This document shows positions 29,192 through 38,062 of a stretch of 64,000 nucleotides of DNA, in pieces. The DNA comes from Bordetella parapertussis (GTDB taxonomy: Bacteria > Pseudomonadota > Gammaproteobacteria > Burkholderiales > Burkholderiaceae_B). The stretch covers positions 13,756 through 77,755 of the forward strand of contig CAMDNZ010000012.1 in the NCBI GenBank assembly GCA_945903445.1, given 5' to 3'. The notes below the pieces were generated by a model. The model did not search any database, was not told the origin of the DNA, and saw nothing but the letters and a program-made list of their open reading frames with translations. Positions within the stretch are counted from its first letter, which is position 1, and each line of letters opens with the position of its first letter. A program made the translations under genes and the position numbers.

Positions 29192-29620
29192 CTAATTCGA
29201 GACACCCGTATCGGTGGGGCTTTGAACAGATTGACCCAAGGCCATCTGGAACGTCGAGACCGTCATCTGTTGAATACCGATGGCACTGGCCACCACGGTA
29301 AGAATGATCGTCAAAGCGGCCATCCACACTTGGTGCTTCACATTGCCCATCCTATCGACGTCAGCACCGAGCTTATCAACGTCAGCACCGAGCTTATCGA
29401 CTTTGAAACTCAACCTATCGACATCGAACCGTAGGGTGGTGACTTCGGCCCCCATTTTACCGACGTCGTGGCGCACCGAGCCCAGATCGATGCCCATCTT
29501 GTCGACATCACGACGGATGCCCTGGGCCGCCGCCTCGATGCGAGCGACCCGCGCGTCGGTACGTGCTTCGATGGCGTCCAATCGAGCATCCAGTTCAGAA
29601 TAGGCATGGCAATAAGACAT
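29192..29620 (-). CDS. Coiled-coil protein with C-terminal membrane anchor
   Basis: A 142-residue protein whose middle (about residues 10-95) is a regular heptad coiled coil (repeats of the form xxLDAIEAR, DVDKMG, DVDRLSF, LGADVDK). It ends in one transmembrane helix (MAALTIILTVVASAIGI) and a short polar tail. It probably oligomerises on the inner membrane. The function is unknown. The ATG at 29620 has GGAG nine bases upstream. Longer starts have no support. A 21-base tandem duplication inside the gene adds exactly three turns' worth of repeat (see the repeat entry). It lies between the tRNA terminator and a sensor-kinase gene. Confidence 0.7.
   Translation of the reverse strand: MSYCHAYSELDARLDAIEARTDARVARIEAAAQGIRRDVDKMGIDLGSVRHDVGKMGAEVTTLRFDVDRLSFKVDKLGADVDKLGADVDRMGNVKHQVWMAALTIILTVVASAIGIQQMTVSTFQMALGQSVQSPTDTGVSN
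29358..29399. repeat. Tandem 21-bp duplication in the coiled-coil gene
   Basis: Two adjacent 21-base units (29358-29378 and 29379-29399) differ only in the last base. On the coding strand each encodes LGADVDK or LGADVDR. The unit is a multiple of three and equals one heptad, so the frame and the coiled-coil register are kept. Confidence 0.9.
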
Positions 29621-29769
29621 GTTGACTTGCTCCGATGGCGCAGGCCATGCGATAAGACCCGCCGACCTATGAATGGAATACATCGATTCTACCGACGCCC
29701 CAAGCAAGGTAAATAGGATACGTCCGAGCCAGCCTCGGAACTTACCGATGCGTCATCGCCGCCTGGCCG

Positions 29770-30939
29770 TCACGCGGATCGCTTCGCATCGTCGAGCGGC
29801 AAGGTGATGACGAAACATGCGCCACCTCGTGCCGAACGCTCAACGGTAATGGTGCCGCCATGCGTTTTCACCAAGGTTTGCACCACGGCCAGGCCCAATC
29901 CGGTGCCTCCCTTGGCCCGGCGCCTGGCGTTCTCCTCGCGGTAGAACCGCTGAAAAATACGTGCCGCCATGGCCGGCTTGATGCCCGGCCCCGCGTCGCT
30001 GACGGTCAGAACCGCTACACGCCCTTCTTGCCGCAATGCGATGCCCAACCAGGCGCCCACCGCGGCATAGTGCAAAGCATTCTCGATCAAATTATCCAGC
30101 ACCTGCCTGAGCCGATGAACGTCGCCCGATACAGTGACGGGTCGCTTGGGCAGGGTCGCCTCTATCGTCATACCGCCCGCTTGCAAACGACTGGCGCAAT
30201 TGGCGACCGTCTCGCGCACCAGCGACACCAGTTCCACCGGGGCGACCTGCAAAGTCAATCGCCCCGCATCGCCCACCGACAGCGTGTGCAAATCGCCCAC
30301 CAAATAACCCAAATGCTGCACCTGAGCCAACAGGCGCTTGAACTCTTCTTCACCCGCAGGAATGACACCATCGCAAATGCCATGCAATCGCGCCTGCAAT
30401 ACCGCCAACGGGGTACGCAACTCGTGCGAGATCGCCGCCGCCGTATACTGCCGCTCGCGCTCGAGCGCCTCCAACGAGTCCACCATGAGATTGAAATCTT
30501 TTAGCAGACTGGCCAACTCGCCTCGCTCGCGGCCCATGCCTGCGCGAACGCTGAAATCGCCCATCGCCACACGCCCCGCCGTCTCGGCAATGGCGGCAAC
30601 CGGCTGAGTGACAATGCGAGAAGCCCAAAAGCCCGTGAGCAGCCCCATCGGCAGACATGTCAGCAATCCAGCAAATAGCGCGGTCAGATCGCTGCCGATG
30701 GGATCGCCGGTCGAATACAGGCTGTAGATCTCCCATACCCGTGGATCGCTGTGCCGGTCGGCATCGTCTAAGCGCAGCAAATCACTACGCGCCTGCTCGG
30801 GCAAAGAAGCCACGAAACGCTCGTGCTCGAAACGTTGATAGAGCATGATGGCAACCACCTGCACCGCCACCGTCACCACCACCGCGCAGGCAATCGCAGC
30901 GGCAAAGCGCAGCCAGATGCGGTCTATTGCTCGGGCCAC
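29770..30939 (-). CDS. Sensor histidine kinase (BaeS/CreC-like)
   Basis: A 389-residue kinase with a membrane helix at about 10-32, a short periplasmic loop (about 50 residues) and a second helix near 85-105. A HAMP segment follows, then the H-box ISHELRTPLAVL, N-box NLIENALHYA and G-boxes DAGPGIKP and GGTGLGLAVVQTL. The small sensor loop suggests sensing at the membrane. The start is taken as GTG at 30939, which overlaps the regulator gene by 16 bases. No better ATG exists before the first helix. It works with the OmpR-type regulator upstream. Confidence 0.88.
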   Translation of the reverse strand: MARAIDRIWLRFAAAIACAVVVTVAVQVVAIMLYQRFEHERFVASLPEQARSDLLRLDDADRHSDPRVWEIYSLYSTGDPIGSDLTALFAGLLTCLPMGLLTGFWASRIVTQPVAAIAETAGRVAMGDFSVRAGMGRERGELASLLKDFNLMVDSLEALERERQYTAAAISHELRTPLAVLQARLHGICDGVIPAGEEEFKRLLAQVQHLGYLVGDLHTLSVGDAGRLTLQVAPVELVSLVRETVANCASRLQAGGMTIEATLPKRPVTVSGDVHRLRQVLDNLIENALHYAAVGAWLGIALRQEGRVAVLTVSDAGPGIKPAMAARIFQRFYREENARRRAKGGTGLGLAVVQTLVKTHGGTITVERSARGGACFVITLPLDDAKRSA

Positions 30940-31658
30940 AGCCTGTACCCCACGCCCCGCACGGTGTCGATCAGATCGCCGCATCCCGCGTCCTGGAGTT
31001 TGCGGCGCAACTTGCTCAGATGGGAATCGATGACCCGCTCGAATGCTTCGCTGCCGGGCAAGCAGGCTTCGACCAGTTCGAGGCGGGAAAAACAACGACG
31101 CGGTTGCGAGGCAAGATGTGCCAGCAGACGGAACTCCGTCAAAGTCAACGGCAAAGTCTGGGGTTGGCCCCCTGCGTCGTAGGCACGGGCCGAATAGGCG
31201 TCGTTGTCGACCTCCAACATACCCACGCGCAGCAGCCGGCCCGTGCTGCGAGTTCCTAACGCGTGCGTGCGACGCAACACCGCACGCACGCGTGCCACCA
31301 CCTCAGCCGGGTTGTAGGGCTTGACCACGTAATCGTCAGCCCCGAGGCGCAAACTGAGCATCTTGTCGAGGTCGTCGGCCAGCGCCGTCGTCATGATGAC
31401 CGGTATATCGCTGGTCTGACGAATTTCCTTTAGAACGTCGACCCCATCCTTGGCCGGAATGCCAATATCTAACAACACCATATCGGGCTGCAATTGCGCG
31501 ACCTGCCGCAGGGCATCGAAACCATTGATGGCCAGGGTGACACGCATACCGTCGCGTTGAAGATAAGCCATGAGCACATCGGCCAGTTCCGCTTCGTCTT
31601 CGACCACCAAAACCAATGGGCCGAGTGCACTGTCTGGCTGATTCACCGTAAATCCCAT
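30924..31658 (-). CDS. OmpR-family response regulator
   Basis: A 244-residue regulator. The receiver domain has the acidic pair E20/D21, the phosphoacceptor D64 in VLLDIGIPAKDG and K113 in YVVKPYNP. A winged-helix domain (about 140-240) ends with IDTVRGVGYRLWPEQ. It is transcribed away from the exporter operon across a 184-base gap, a layout that usually means the regulator controls the divergent genes, as BaeR and CpxR do for envelope and efflux genes. Confidence 0.92.
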   Translation of the reverse strand: MGFTVNQPDSALGPLVLVVEDEAELADVLMAYLQRDGMRVTLAINGFDALRQVAQLQPDMVLLDIGIPAKDGVDVLKEIRQTSDIPVIMTTALADDLDKMLSLRLGADDYVVKPYNPAEVVARVRAVLRRTHALGTRSTGRLLRVGMLEVDNDAYSARAYDAGGQPQTLPLTLTEFRLLAHLASQPRRCFSRLELVEACLPGSEAFERVIDSHLSKLRRKLQDAGCGDLIDTVRGVGYRLWPEQ

Positions 31659-31842
31659 TCTGGAAGATAAGTCACGCGCACGGCGGCGATCCCAAGGTCG
31701 TTAAGTCGTTTGAATGGTAACTGTGTAGCTTGCCATGAAACCACTGCTATCTGACGGTGATTAACACTTGGTCTGGCAATTCTCCATCGTCCCTCCACAT
31801 AGCCTGCACGGCTACTCCAGCAAGCCTGCGGAGAATATCGCC
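31659..31842. promoter_or_regulatory. Divergent control region between regulator and exporter operon
   Basis: This 184-base gap should hold promoters for both units. A direct repeat GTCGTT-AA-GTCGTT at 31697-31710 is a candidate half-site pair for the OmpR-type regulator. A GGAG ribosome-binding site precedes the outer-membrane gene. No strong sigma-70 boxes stand out. Confidence 0.4.
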
Positions 31843-33249
31843 ATGCCGATCTTTCGTCCCTATTACTTCGCTGGCGCTATCGTGCCCGTCTTGTTGACGG
31901 GCTGCTTACACACGCCCGTTCCGCCCTTGCCCAATGCGCTGCCGGACTCGTTTGCCCAAGCCACCAGGCAGATCGGACAAGCGCCTGTGGATCTGCATGG
32001 CTGGTGGCGCCAGTTCGACGATCCGATGCTGATTCGTCTGGTCGACGCCGCACTGGCGGCCAACCCCGGCATCGATGCTGCTCGCCAACGTCTGTACGCA
32101 GCACGCATGCAGGCAGGCACGGTCGACAGTCGATACAAACCCCAAGTGAATCTGGTCGCGCGCGGCGTCGAAGAGTTGTCCACGACCGATTCATTCTATC
32201 AAGTGCGCGCCAATGGGATCTGGGACCTGGGCCTGTTCGGCGTGCGCGAAAGTGCGCAACGTCAGGCGGCGGGCGACGTTCAGTACGCAGAGGCAGAGTG
32301 GCAAGCCACTCGTGTGGCCATCGTCGCAGAGACCGTGAGGCTGTATCTAGATCTGCGCCATGCTCAACGCCATGCGGCGCTATTGGCAGAACAGGCCGCA
32401 CTCGATGCGCGCCTGCTAGCCTTGACCCATGCCCGCCACGCCGCGATGCCGGATACGCCCGACCCGTATCTAAGCATACAGGTTCAACAGGCCCATACTC
32501 GAGCCGAACAGACCGAGCCCACGATGGCGGTGGCGCGAGCCGCGCACGGATTGGCGGCCTTGCTGAATCTGACCGAGCTCGCACCCGATGTGACGGCCGC
32601 CGCCGCTTGGCCCGTGTTGCGCGCCGGCTCGCTGGCCCAAGTGCCCAGCGATTTGCTGCGCAGTCGGCCCGATGTGCGCAGCGCAGAAGCGAATGTCCAG
32701 CAAGCCGTTGGCATGCTCGGCCTCGATAAGGCCGAGTTATATCCCCGCATCGCGATCGGTACGTCGTGGCTGTACTCCTACAACATCACCCGATCGCGCA
32801 ATGCGTCGAGCAGCGACATCCCCATACCGACTCCGTTTCTCAGTCTGCCGATTTTCGACTGGGGCGCGCGCAAGGACGCAGTCGCTGCCCAGTCGCACCG
32901 GGTCCAAGCGGCCGTGGCAGCGTACCGGCAAGCCGTGGTCGCAGGTGTGGCCGAAGTCGAGATCGCCTTGGCGATATACGCCAACGAACGGGTTCGTGTC
33001 GACGCGCTGACGATCGCCCAGCAGGCCGCCACCGAACATACTCGCCGATTAGAGGCGAGATCCCGCGCCGGGCTGGCCAGCACATGGGATGCGTTAACGG
33101 CGCGACGCGACGCATTGCGCACCGAGCGGGCGCTGGCGACGGCGCAAGCCAACCACGCCCTGGCCTTCGCTACGCTCTACCGTGCGTTGGGCGGCGCCCC
33201 GTTGCCCGATCTCCCATCAGAGCACCCCCATACAGGAGACGGCACATGA
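31843..33249 (+). CDS. NodT/TolC-family outer-membrane efflux lipoprotein
   Basis: A 468-residue outer-membrane factor. It has a lipoprotein signal (hydrophobic stretch ending LLTGC, lipidated C21) followed by two outer-membrane-efflux repeats rich in alanine and glutamine, with the NodT-type GWWRQFDDPMLIRLVDAAL and PSDLLRSRPDVRSAEANVQQAVG. It forms the trimeric exit duct of a tripartite exporter. The ATG at 31843 has GGAG nine bases upstream. It leads an eight-gene run, and its stop overlaps the next start (ATGA). Confidence 0.92.
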   Translation: MPIFRPYYFAGAIVPVLLTGCLHTPVPPLPNALPDSFAQATRQIGQAPVDLHGWWRQFDDPMLIRLVDAALAANPGIDAARQRLYAARMQAGTVDSRYKPQVNLVARGVEELSTTDSFYQVRANGIWDLGLFGVRESAQRQAAGDVQYAEAEWQATRVAIVAETVRLYLDLRHAQRHAALLAEQAALDARLLALTHARHAAMPDTPDPYLSIQVQQAHTRAEQTEPTMAVARAAHGLAALLNLTELAPDVTAAAAWPVLRAGSLAQVPSDLLRSRPDVRSAEANVQQAVGMLGLDKAELYPRIAIGTSWLYSYNITRSRNASSSDIPIPTPFLSLPIFDWGARKDAVAAQSHRVQAAVAAYRQAVVAGVAEVEIALAIYANERVRVDALTIAQQAATEHTRRLEARSRAGLASTWDALTARRDALRTERALATAQANHALAFATLYRALGGAPLPDLPSEHPHTGDGT

Positions 33250-34376
33250 TCGGGGTCGCCTATAAAACCTTGGTGCATGACTGGCAACGTTTCGTGCCCG
33301 CCGTCATGGCCGTCGGCTTCGCTGGCGTTCTCCTGGCGGTTCAGGCCGCCCTCGTATTGGGCATTTTCGGTAGTGCGGCGGTTTACGTAAACACTTCTTC
33401 GGCCGATCTCTGGGTGGGACATCCGGGCACGCAAAGCGTGAACTTCGGCAGCGCCATCGGACCGGACGTCGCCACTCGCCTGCGGCTCGATCCGGATGTC
33501 AGGCGCGTCGAGCCCTACGTGTGGGTCGACGGCGAGTGGCGCGGTTCGACCTATGGCGGAACACTGTCGGTGTACGTCTCGGGCATCGAAACCGGATCGG
33601 ACGGCCTGCTGTTCGACCGACTTCTCACTCCCGCACAACGCCGTCAGTTGGACGAACCGGGTGCGGTCATCGTCGATCATGCAGAGCTCGGACAGCTCGA
33701 CGCAGGCCCCGATGGCATAGCCTCGATCAACGGCCAACGGGTACGCATCGTCGGCTCGGTGCGCGGCCTGCGCGGCCTGGGCGGCGTCAACATCATCGCT
33801 TCTCAGTACACCGCCCGCTGGCTCTCTCACGACAGCGACGAACAAGACAGCACCTATTTTCTCGTGCAGTTGCGTAAAGGGGCCGACGCTCATACCGTAC
33901 GCGACAGGGTCTCGGTCGCGGGCTCTTTTGGTGCCTACACCGTGTGGACGGCCGAGGAGTTCGCCCGGACCTCGCAGCGTTACTGGCTGCTGGACACCGG
34001 TGCAGGCGTCGCGGTGATGTTTATGGCGGTCGTCGTCCTGGTCGTCGGCGCGGTCACCACCAGCCAATCGTTGATGGGCATGGTCGCTGGCTCTGCCCGC
34101 GAGTACGCCGTCTTGAACGCGCTCGGCGTCAGTCGTTTCTCCCTTGGCCGTATCGTACTGGCGCAGTCGTGTTGGGTCGGCGGGCTGGGGTTGGTCGTCG
34201 CCGCTTTGGGCAGCACCGGCTTGCTTTACTTGGCCGCCGCATACGACGTACCAGTGGCCATGACGCTATCGATGGCGTTGATGTGCATGACGCTGGTCGC
34301 CAGCGTCGCGGTGTTGTCCGGGGTGGTCGCGCTGCGCGGGTTGTTGCGCGCCGATCCTGCATTGCTGTTGAGGTAA
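33246..34376 (+). CDS. FtsX/DevC-type ABC exporter permease
   Basis: A 376-residue inner-membrane protein with four membrane helices (about 20-40, 255-278, 300-325 and 345-368) and a large periplasmic domain between the first two, the MacB/FtsX topology. Resemblance to DevC of the cyanobacterial DevBCA exporter is plausible (start YKTLVHDWQRFVPAVMAVGFAGVLL). It does not carry its own ATPase domain. The next gene supplies it after a four-base gap. Such systems move lipids, lipoproteins or glycolipids from the inner membrane or periplasm, not from the cytosol. Confidence 0.87.
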   Translation: MIGVAYKTLVHDWQRFVPAVMAVGFAGVLLAVQAALVLGIFGSAAVYVNTSSADLWVGHPGTQSVNFGSAIGPDVATRLRLDPDVRRVEPYVWVDGEWRGSTYGGTLSVYVSGIETGSDGLLFDRLLTPAQRRQLDEPGAVIVDHAELGQLDAGPDGIASINGQRVRIVGSVRGLRGLGGVNIIASQYTARWLSHDSDEQDSTYFLVQLRKGADAHTVRDRVSVAGSFGAYTVWTAEEFARTSQRYWLLDTGAGVAVMFMAVVVLVVGAVTTSQSLMGMVAGSAREYAVLNALGVSRFSLGRIVLAQSCWVGGLGLVVAALGSTGLLYLAAAYDVPVAMTLSMALMCMTLVASVAVLSGVVALRGLLRADPALLLR

Positions 34377-34380
34377 AAAA

Positions 34381-35118
34381 ATGGTTTCCCCCTTTCCTCG
34401 GACGATCGACGCTGCGCCCAGTCTGCGGGCCCAGTGCATCGGCAAATCCTTCGTCTCCGGTCAGATCCGGGTACGCGTGCTGAACGCGCTGCACTTGACC
34501 ATCTATCCCGGCGAGTTAAGTCTGATCACCGGACCGTCGGGCTGTGGCAAGAGCACCCTGCTCTCGCTCATGAGCGGTCTGCAAATGCCCGATACCGGCG
34601 AAATCAGCGCCTTGGGCGAACCCTTGGCGTGCATGACACGCAGCCAACTAGAGCGCTTCAGACTCCAACACACCGGCTTTATCTTTCAAGGCTTCAACCT
34701 GTTCGCCGCACTGACCGCCCGCGAGCAAGTCTTGCTGCCCTTGAGCTATCTGGGTTTGTCCCGAAAGGAGGCGCACCGGCGCGCCGACGAGGCACTCGAT
34801 GAGGTCGGCATGTTGCTTCGTGCCGATGCGCGACCAGCCGTGCTGTCAGGCGGCGAACGGCAACGCGTGGCGATTGCCCGCGCACTGGCCAAGCATCCCC
34901 GTCTGTTGTTCGCCGACGAACCCACCAGTGCTTTGGACGCGGCCAACGGCCAAAACATCGTCACCATCCTGCGCCGCGTCGCGCATACCCGTGGCACCAC
35001 CGTGCTGTGCGTCAGCCACGACCCCCGACTGGTCAAGCGGGCCGATCGCGTGTTGGACATGGAGGATGGCGACATCCACAACGATTGGCGGCCCGCTCCC
35101 ACCCGCCTCGAGGACTAA
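34381..35118 (+). CDS. ABC exporter ATP-binding protein (LolD/DevA type)
   Basis: A 245-residue ATPase with Walker A GPSGCGKST, Q-loop FIFQGFNLFAALTA, signature LSGGERQRVAIARAL, Walker B LLFADEPTSALD and the H-loop CVSHDPRLVKRADRV. The Q-loop and the spacing are those of the LolD/MacB/DevA group that pairs with FtsX-like permeases. It is placed directly between the permease and the adaptor gene. Confidence 0.93.
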   Translation: MVSPFPRTIDAAPSLRAQCIGKSFVSGQIRVRVLNALHLTIYPGELSLITGPSGCGKSTLLSLMSGLQMPDTGEISALGEPLACMTRSQLERFRLQHTGFIFQGFNLFAALTAREQVLLPLSYLGLSRKEAHRRADEALDEVGMLLRADARPAVLSGGERQRVAIARALAKHPRLLFADEPTSALDAANGQNIVTILRRVAHTRGTTVLCVSHDPRLVKRADRVLDMEDGDIHNDWRPAPTRLED

Positions 35119-35120
35119 GC

Positions 35121-36053
35121 ATGCCACTTCGTACGTCCCATTTATTGTCTCCCTTATCGCGCTCTGCCGCAGCGCTCGTGCTAGCCAGTACGGTCGTGCT
35201 CGCTGGATGCTTGGACGCACGCCCCGCTTCGGTGTCGGACGAGCGTTCCACATCCCCAGAAAAGGCCGGCGCGATCATCGCTCGAGGCAAAGTGGAGTTG
35301 CCTGGCGGGCCCCTGCCGATCAATGCGGCCGTACCTGGCCCGCTGACATCGGTAGCGGTTGGCGAGGGTGCGCAAGTAAGCGCAGGCGATGTGCTGGCCG
35401 TCGTCGACTCCACCGTGGCGACGCTGGCGTTGAAGCAGGCGGAGTGGCACGTACAGCGTTTAACCGCAGTCCACGAAGCGGCCACCCATGCTTTGGCCGA
35501 ATCGCAACGCCGGGCACGACGATTCGCGCGCGCGGCCACCGAGGGTGCTGGCGACGCACAGGCTGCCGATGCTGCCCAGGCGCTGCACCGCCAACGCGAG
35601 ATCGCGCAAACCATTGCTGCACGCGATCTGGATATCGCCCGCGCCGAGCGTGACATACAACGTCATCGCCTCGCCCAGCACACGCTGCGTGCGCCGCAAA
35701 GTGGGACGATCGTCCGCCTGGACGCGACAGTCGGGCGCCAGGCTGAACCGGCGGGCCGTCCGTTGATGGTGATGCTGCCCGATCTCCCCATACAAATCCG
35801 CGCCGAGGTCAACGAAAGTCTCGCCTCGCGCGTACACGCCGGCATGCGGGCCACGGTCGTGGCCGAAGGCGCACCCGCAGATACCGGCGTCGACGCCCGC
35901 GTCCAACATGTCGGCCGGATGTTCGCTGCCAGCCGTCTGGACGACGACCATCCGGTGCGACGCAACCTACGCGTCATCGAAATCCTTCTGACCCTCGACC
36001 CCAAAACCCCCCTGCGTGTCGGGCAAAACGTGAGCGTGACTTTCTATGAATGA
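35121..36053 (+). CDS. HlyD/MacA-type periplasmic adaptor lipoprotein
   Basis: A 310-residue membrane-fusion protein with a lipoprotein signal (VVLAGC, lipidated cysteine near residue 30). It has a split biotinyl-lipoyl domain (GPLTSVAVGEGAQVSAGDVLAVVD and HTLRAPQSGTIVRLDATVG), an alpha-helical hairpin (about 100-180, alanine/arginine-rich) and a C-terminal beta-barrel (PLRVGQNVSVTFYE). It bridges the permease to the outer-membrane duct. Its last eight bases overlap the phosphatase gene, which ties exporter and enzyme genes together. Confidence 0.9.
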   Translation: MPLRTSHLLSPLSRSAAALVLASTVVLAGCLDARPASVSDERSTSPEKAGAIIARGKVELPGGPLPINAAVPGPLTSVAVGEGAQVSAGDVLAVVDSTVATLALKQAEWHVQRLTAVHEAATHALAESQRRARRFARAATEGAGDAQAADAAQALHRQREIAQTIAARDLDIARAERDIQRHRLAQHTLRAPQSGTIVRLDATVGRQAEPAGRPLMVMLPDLPIQIRAEVNESLASRVHAGMRATVVAEGAPADTGVDARVQHVGRMFAASRLDDDHPVRRNLRVIEILLTLDPKTPLRVGQNVSVTFYE

Positions 36054-36753
36054 AACGATACTGACCCGGGTGTCTCGGCCCGCTATGGCGCCCTGGCTCA
36101 TCCAGTGCGATTTCGACGGCACGATCAGCCTGCCCGACGTGACCGACAGTTTGCTGAACCGCTTTGGCCTGCCTGGCTGGCAAGAAGCCGAGGCCGCCTG
36201 GATGCGTGGCGAGATCGGCTCGCGGGTGTGCATGCAGCGCCAGGTGGCCTTGCTGGATGTCGATGAGGCGACGCTGATCGATCATTTGGACACCATCGAT
36301 ATCGACCCGACGTTCCCGGCATTCGTGGCACGCGCCGAGGCACTCGGGCTAGCCGTTCAAGTCATCAGCGATGGCATCGATTTCGCCATTCACCGCATTC
36401 TCTGGCGTCATGGTCTGGATCGTCTGCCGGTTGCGGCGAACCGTTTGGTCTCTACCGGGCCACGCCGTTGGGCGCTGCAATCGCCTCACGCAGACTCGGC
36501 TTGCGCCCGCGATAGCGGTACGTGCAAATGTGCCAGTCTTAGTCGTCAGCATGCAGTGGGCCGGTCCGTGGCGTTCATCGGCGACAGCACCTCCGACTTC
36601 TGCGTATCGCGACACGCCGATCGAGTGTTCGCCAAGAGCCGACTGATCGAGCACTGCATCGATAACGACATTCGTCATACGGCGTTCGAACACTTTGGCC
36701 AACTGCTGGTGCATCTGGATGCGCTGGCCGCAGATCAACGGGAAGCGGCATGA
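36046..36753 (+). CDS. HAD-superfamily phosphatase (MtnX-like, HAD-IB)
   Basis: A 235-residue cytoplasmic phosphatase. Motif I is CDFDGTIS (nucleophile D near residue 22), motif II is QVISDGID and motif IV is FIGDSTSDFC. A cysteine-rich segment (SACARDSGTCKCASL) between motifs II and IV is typical of MtnX and relatives. MtnX itself acts in methionine salvage, but no other salvage gene is present. The context points instead to dephosphorylation of an intermediate of the exported product. It overlaps the adaptor gene by eight bases and the esterase gene by four. Confidence 0.8.
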   Translation: MNETILTRVSRPAMAPWLIQCDFDGTISLPDVTDSLLNRFGLPGWQEAEAAWMRGEIGSRVCMQRQVALLDVDEATLIDHLDTIDIDPTFPAFVARAEALGLAVQVISDGIDFAIHRILWRHGLDRLPVAANRLVSTGPRRWALQSPHADSACARDSGTCKCASLSRQHAVGRSVAFIGDSTSDFCVSRHADRVFAKSRLIEHCIDNDIRHTAFEHFGQLLVHLDALAADQREAA

Positions 36754-37694
36754 CGCCACCGACACTGAACACATCGAACGAGTTCTTTCTTCACGGCGGG
36801 CGCACCGGCGTCCTGCTGATTCACGGACTGACCGGTACGCCCGCCGAAATGCGGCTGCTGGCCAAAGGGCTGCATCGCGCCGGACACACGGTGTATGGCG
36901 TGCAACTGGCCGGTCACTGCGGCACCCATGAGGATTTGATCCGCACCCGCTGGCAAGATTGGTACGCCAGCGTGCGAGCGGGTGCCGATAAACTGCTCGC
37001 CCATGTCGACAGCATGTACGTCGTCGGGCTGTCGATGGGCGCGCTGCTGGCACTGAAACTGGCCGCGGATCGGCCCGAGGATGTCGCGGGCGTGGGCGCA
37101 TTGTCGCCTACGTTCCACTACGACGGCTGGAGCATTCCCGTCTATACCCGTTTGGCCTTTCTATTGCCCTTGTTTCGTGCACTGGGCATAGGCCGACAAC
37201 GCAGTTTTTACGAGCAACCGCCGTATGGCATCAAGGACGTGCTGATTCGCAACAAGATCTCGGCACAAATGCATGCGGGCAACAGCGCCGCAGCGGGCCT
37301 GCCGGGCAACCCATGGTATTCGGTCATCGAGCTACGAGCCCTGTCGCGTCACGTGCGCAAGCTGCTGCCGACCATCCATGCCCCGTGCCTGGTGGTACAC
37401 GCCATCGACGACGATATCGCCAGTCTGAGAAACAACGCGCAGCTGATCTGCGACAAGGTCCAGGGCCACGTCGATTCGTTGTGGTTGAACAATAGCTATC
37501 ATCTGATCACTATCGACCGAGAGCGCCGCAAAGTGATCGCGGCGGTCAAGGGCTTTATTCAACACGCACAAGCCCGACACCTTGTGCTGGCGCAGGCAAA
37601 GCCAACGCCAACACCTGCACCGGATAGCCTCGCACGCCACAAGACCGACGGATTGCCAACGGTGCATCGGTCGATCGACAGGGCGATGGCATGA
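36750..37694 (+). CDS. Alpha/beta hydrolase, Est30-like carboxylesterase/monoacylglycerol lipase
   Basis: A 314-residue hydrolase with VLLIHGLTGTPAEM (oxyanion loop), nucleophile elbow GLSMGALLAL, the acid in HAIDDDIASL and the histidine in NNSYHLITID. This pattern matches Geobacillus Est30 and monoacylglycerol lipases, which cut short- or medium-chain esters. A proline/alanine-rich tail of about 35 residues (after residue 275) is extra to the family. No signal peptide is seen. It overlaps both neighbours by four bases, so it is translated as part of the exporter operon. Confidence 0.82.
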   Translation: MTPPTLNTSNEFFLHGGRTGVLLIHGLTGTPAEMRLLAKGLHRAGHTVYGVQLAGHCGTHEDLIRTRWQDWYASVRAGADKLLAHVDSMYVVGLSMGALLALKLAADRPEDVAGVGALSPTFHYDGWSIPVYTRLAFLLPLFRALGIGRQRSFYEQPPYGIKDVLIRNKISAQMHAGNSAAAGLPGNPWYSVIELRALSRHVRKLLPTIHAPCLVVHAIDDDIASLRNNAQLICDKVQGHVDSLWLNNSYHLITIDRERRKVIAAVKGFIQHAQARHLVLAQAKPTPTPAPDSLARHKTDGLPTVHRSIDRAMA

Positions 37695-38062
37695 GCGTCG
37701 CTGGAACGGGGCTGATCATCGGTTTGTGGAGCGCCAATGTCCTGGTCGACACCTTAGGACAGGTCGCGCTGAAAGCCGCGGCGACGCGCCACGGCGGACG
37801 CGCGGGCCTGCATTACTGGCGCACCATGATGCGTGGTCCCTGGCTGTGGCTGGGCCTGGGATGCTATGTAATCGAATTCGTGTTGTGGCTAGCCTTCATC
37901 TCGGTCGTTCCATTGTCCAAAGGCGTCCTGATGGGGTCGATCAATATCGTCGCCATCATGCTGGTCGGCCGCTATATGTTCAAAGAGCGCCTGACGCCCT
38001 TGCGCGTGACCGGCATGTTGCTCGTGGCACTGGGTGTGGCCATCGTGGGAGTGAACGCATGA
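37691..38062 (+). CDS. Small EamA/SMR-type membrane protein, subunit 1
   Basis: A 123-residue protein with four membrane helices and the EamA half-domain ending typical of DMT proteins (VPLSKGVLMGSINIVAIMLVGRYMFKERLTPLRVTGMLLVALGVAIVG). The short length and four helices match SMR pairs such as ArnE/ArnF or MdtI/MdtJ, which function as heterodimers. An early charged residue set (VDTLGQVALKAAATRHG) resembles the start of ArnE. It overlaps the next gene, a second protein of the same type, by four bases. Confidence 0.8.
   Translation: MSVAGTGLIIGLWSANVLVDTLGQVALKAAATRHGGRAGLHYWRTMMRGPWLWLGLGCYVIEFVLWLAFISVVPLSKGVLMGSINIVAIMLVGRYMFKERLTPLRVTGMLLVALGVAIVGVNA

Noticed and set aside
36046..36753. 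Methionine salvage gene mtnX
   Set aside because: The motif pattern is MtnX-like, but no mtn partner genes are present and the gene is locked into an exporter operon, so the symbol was not assigned.
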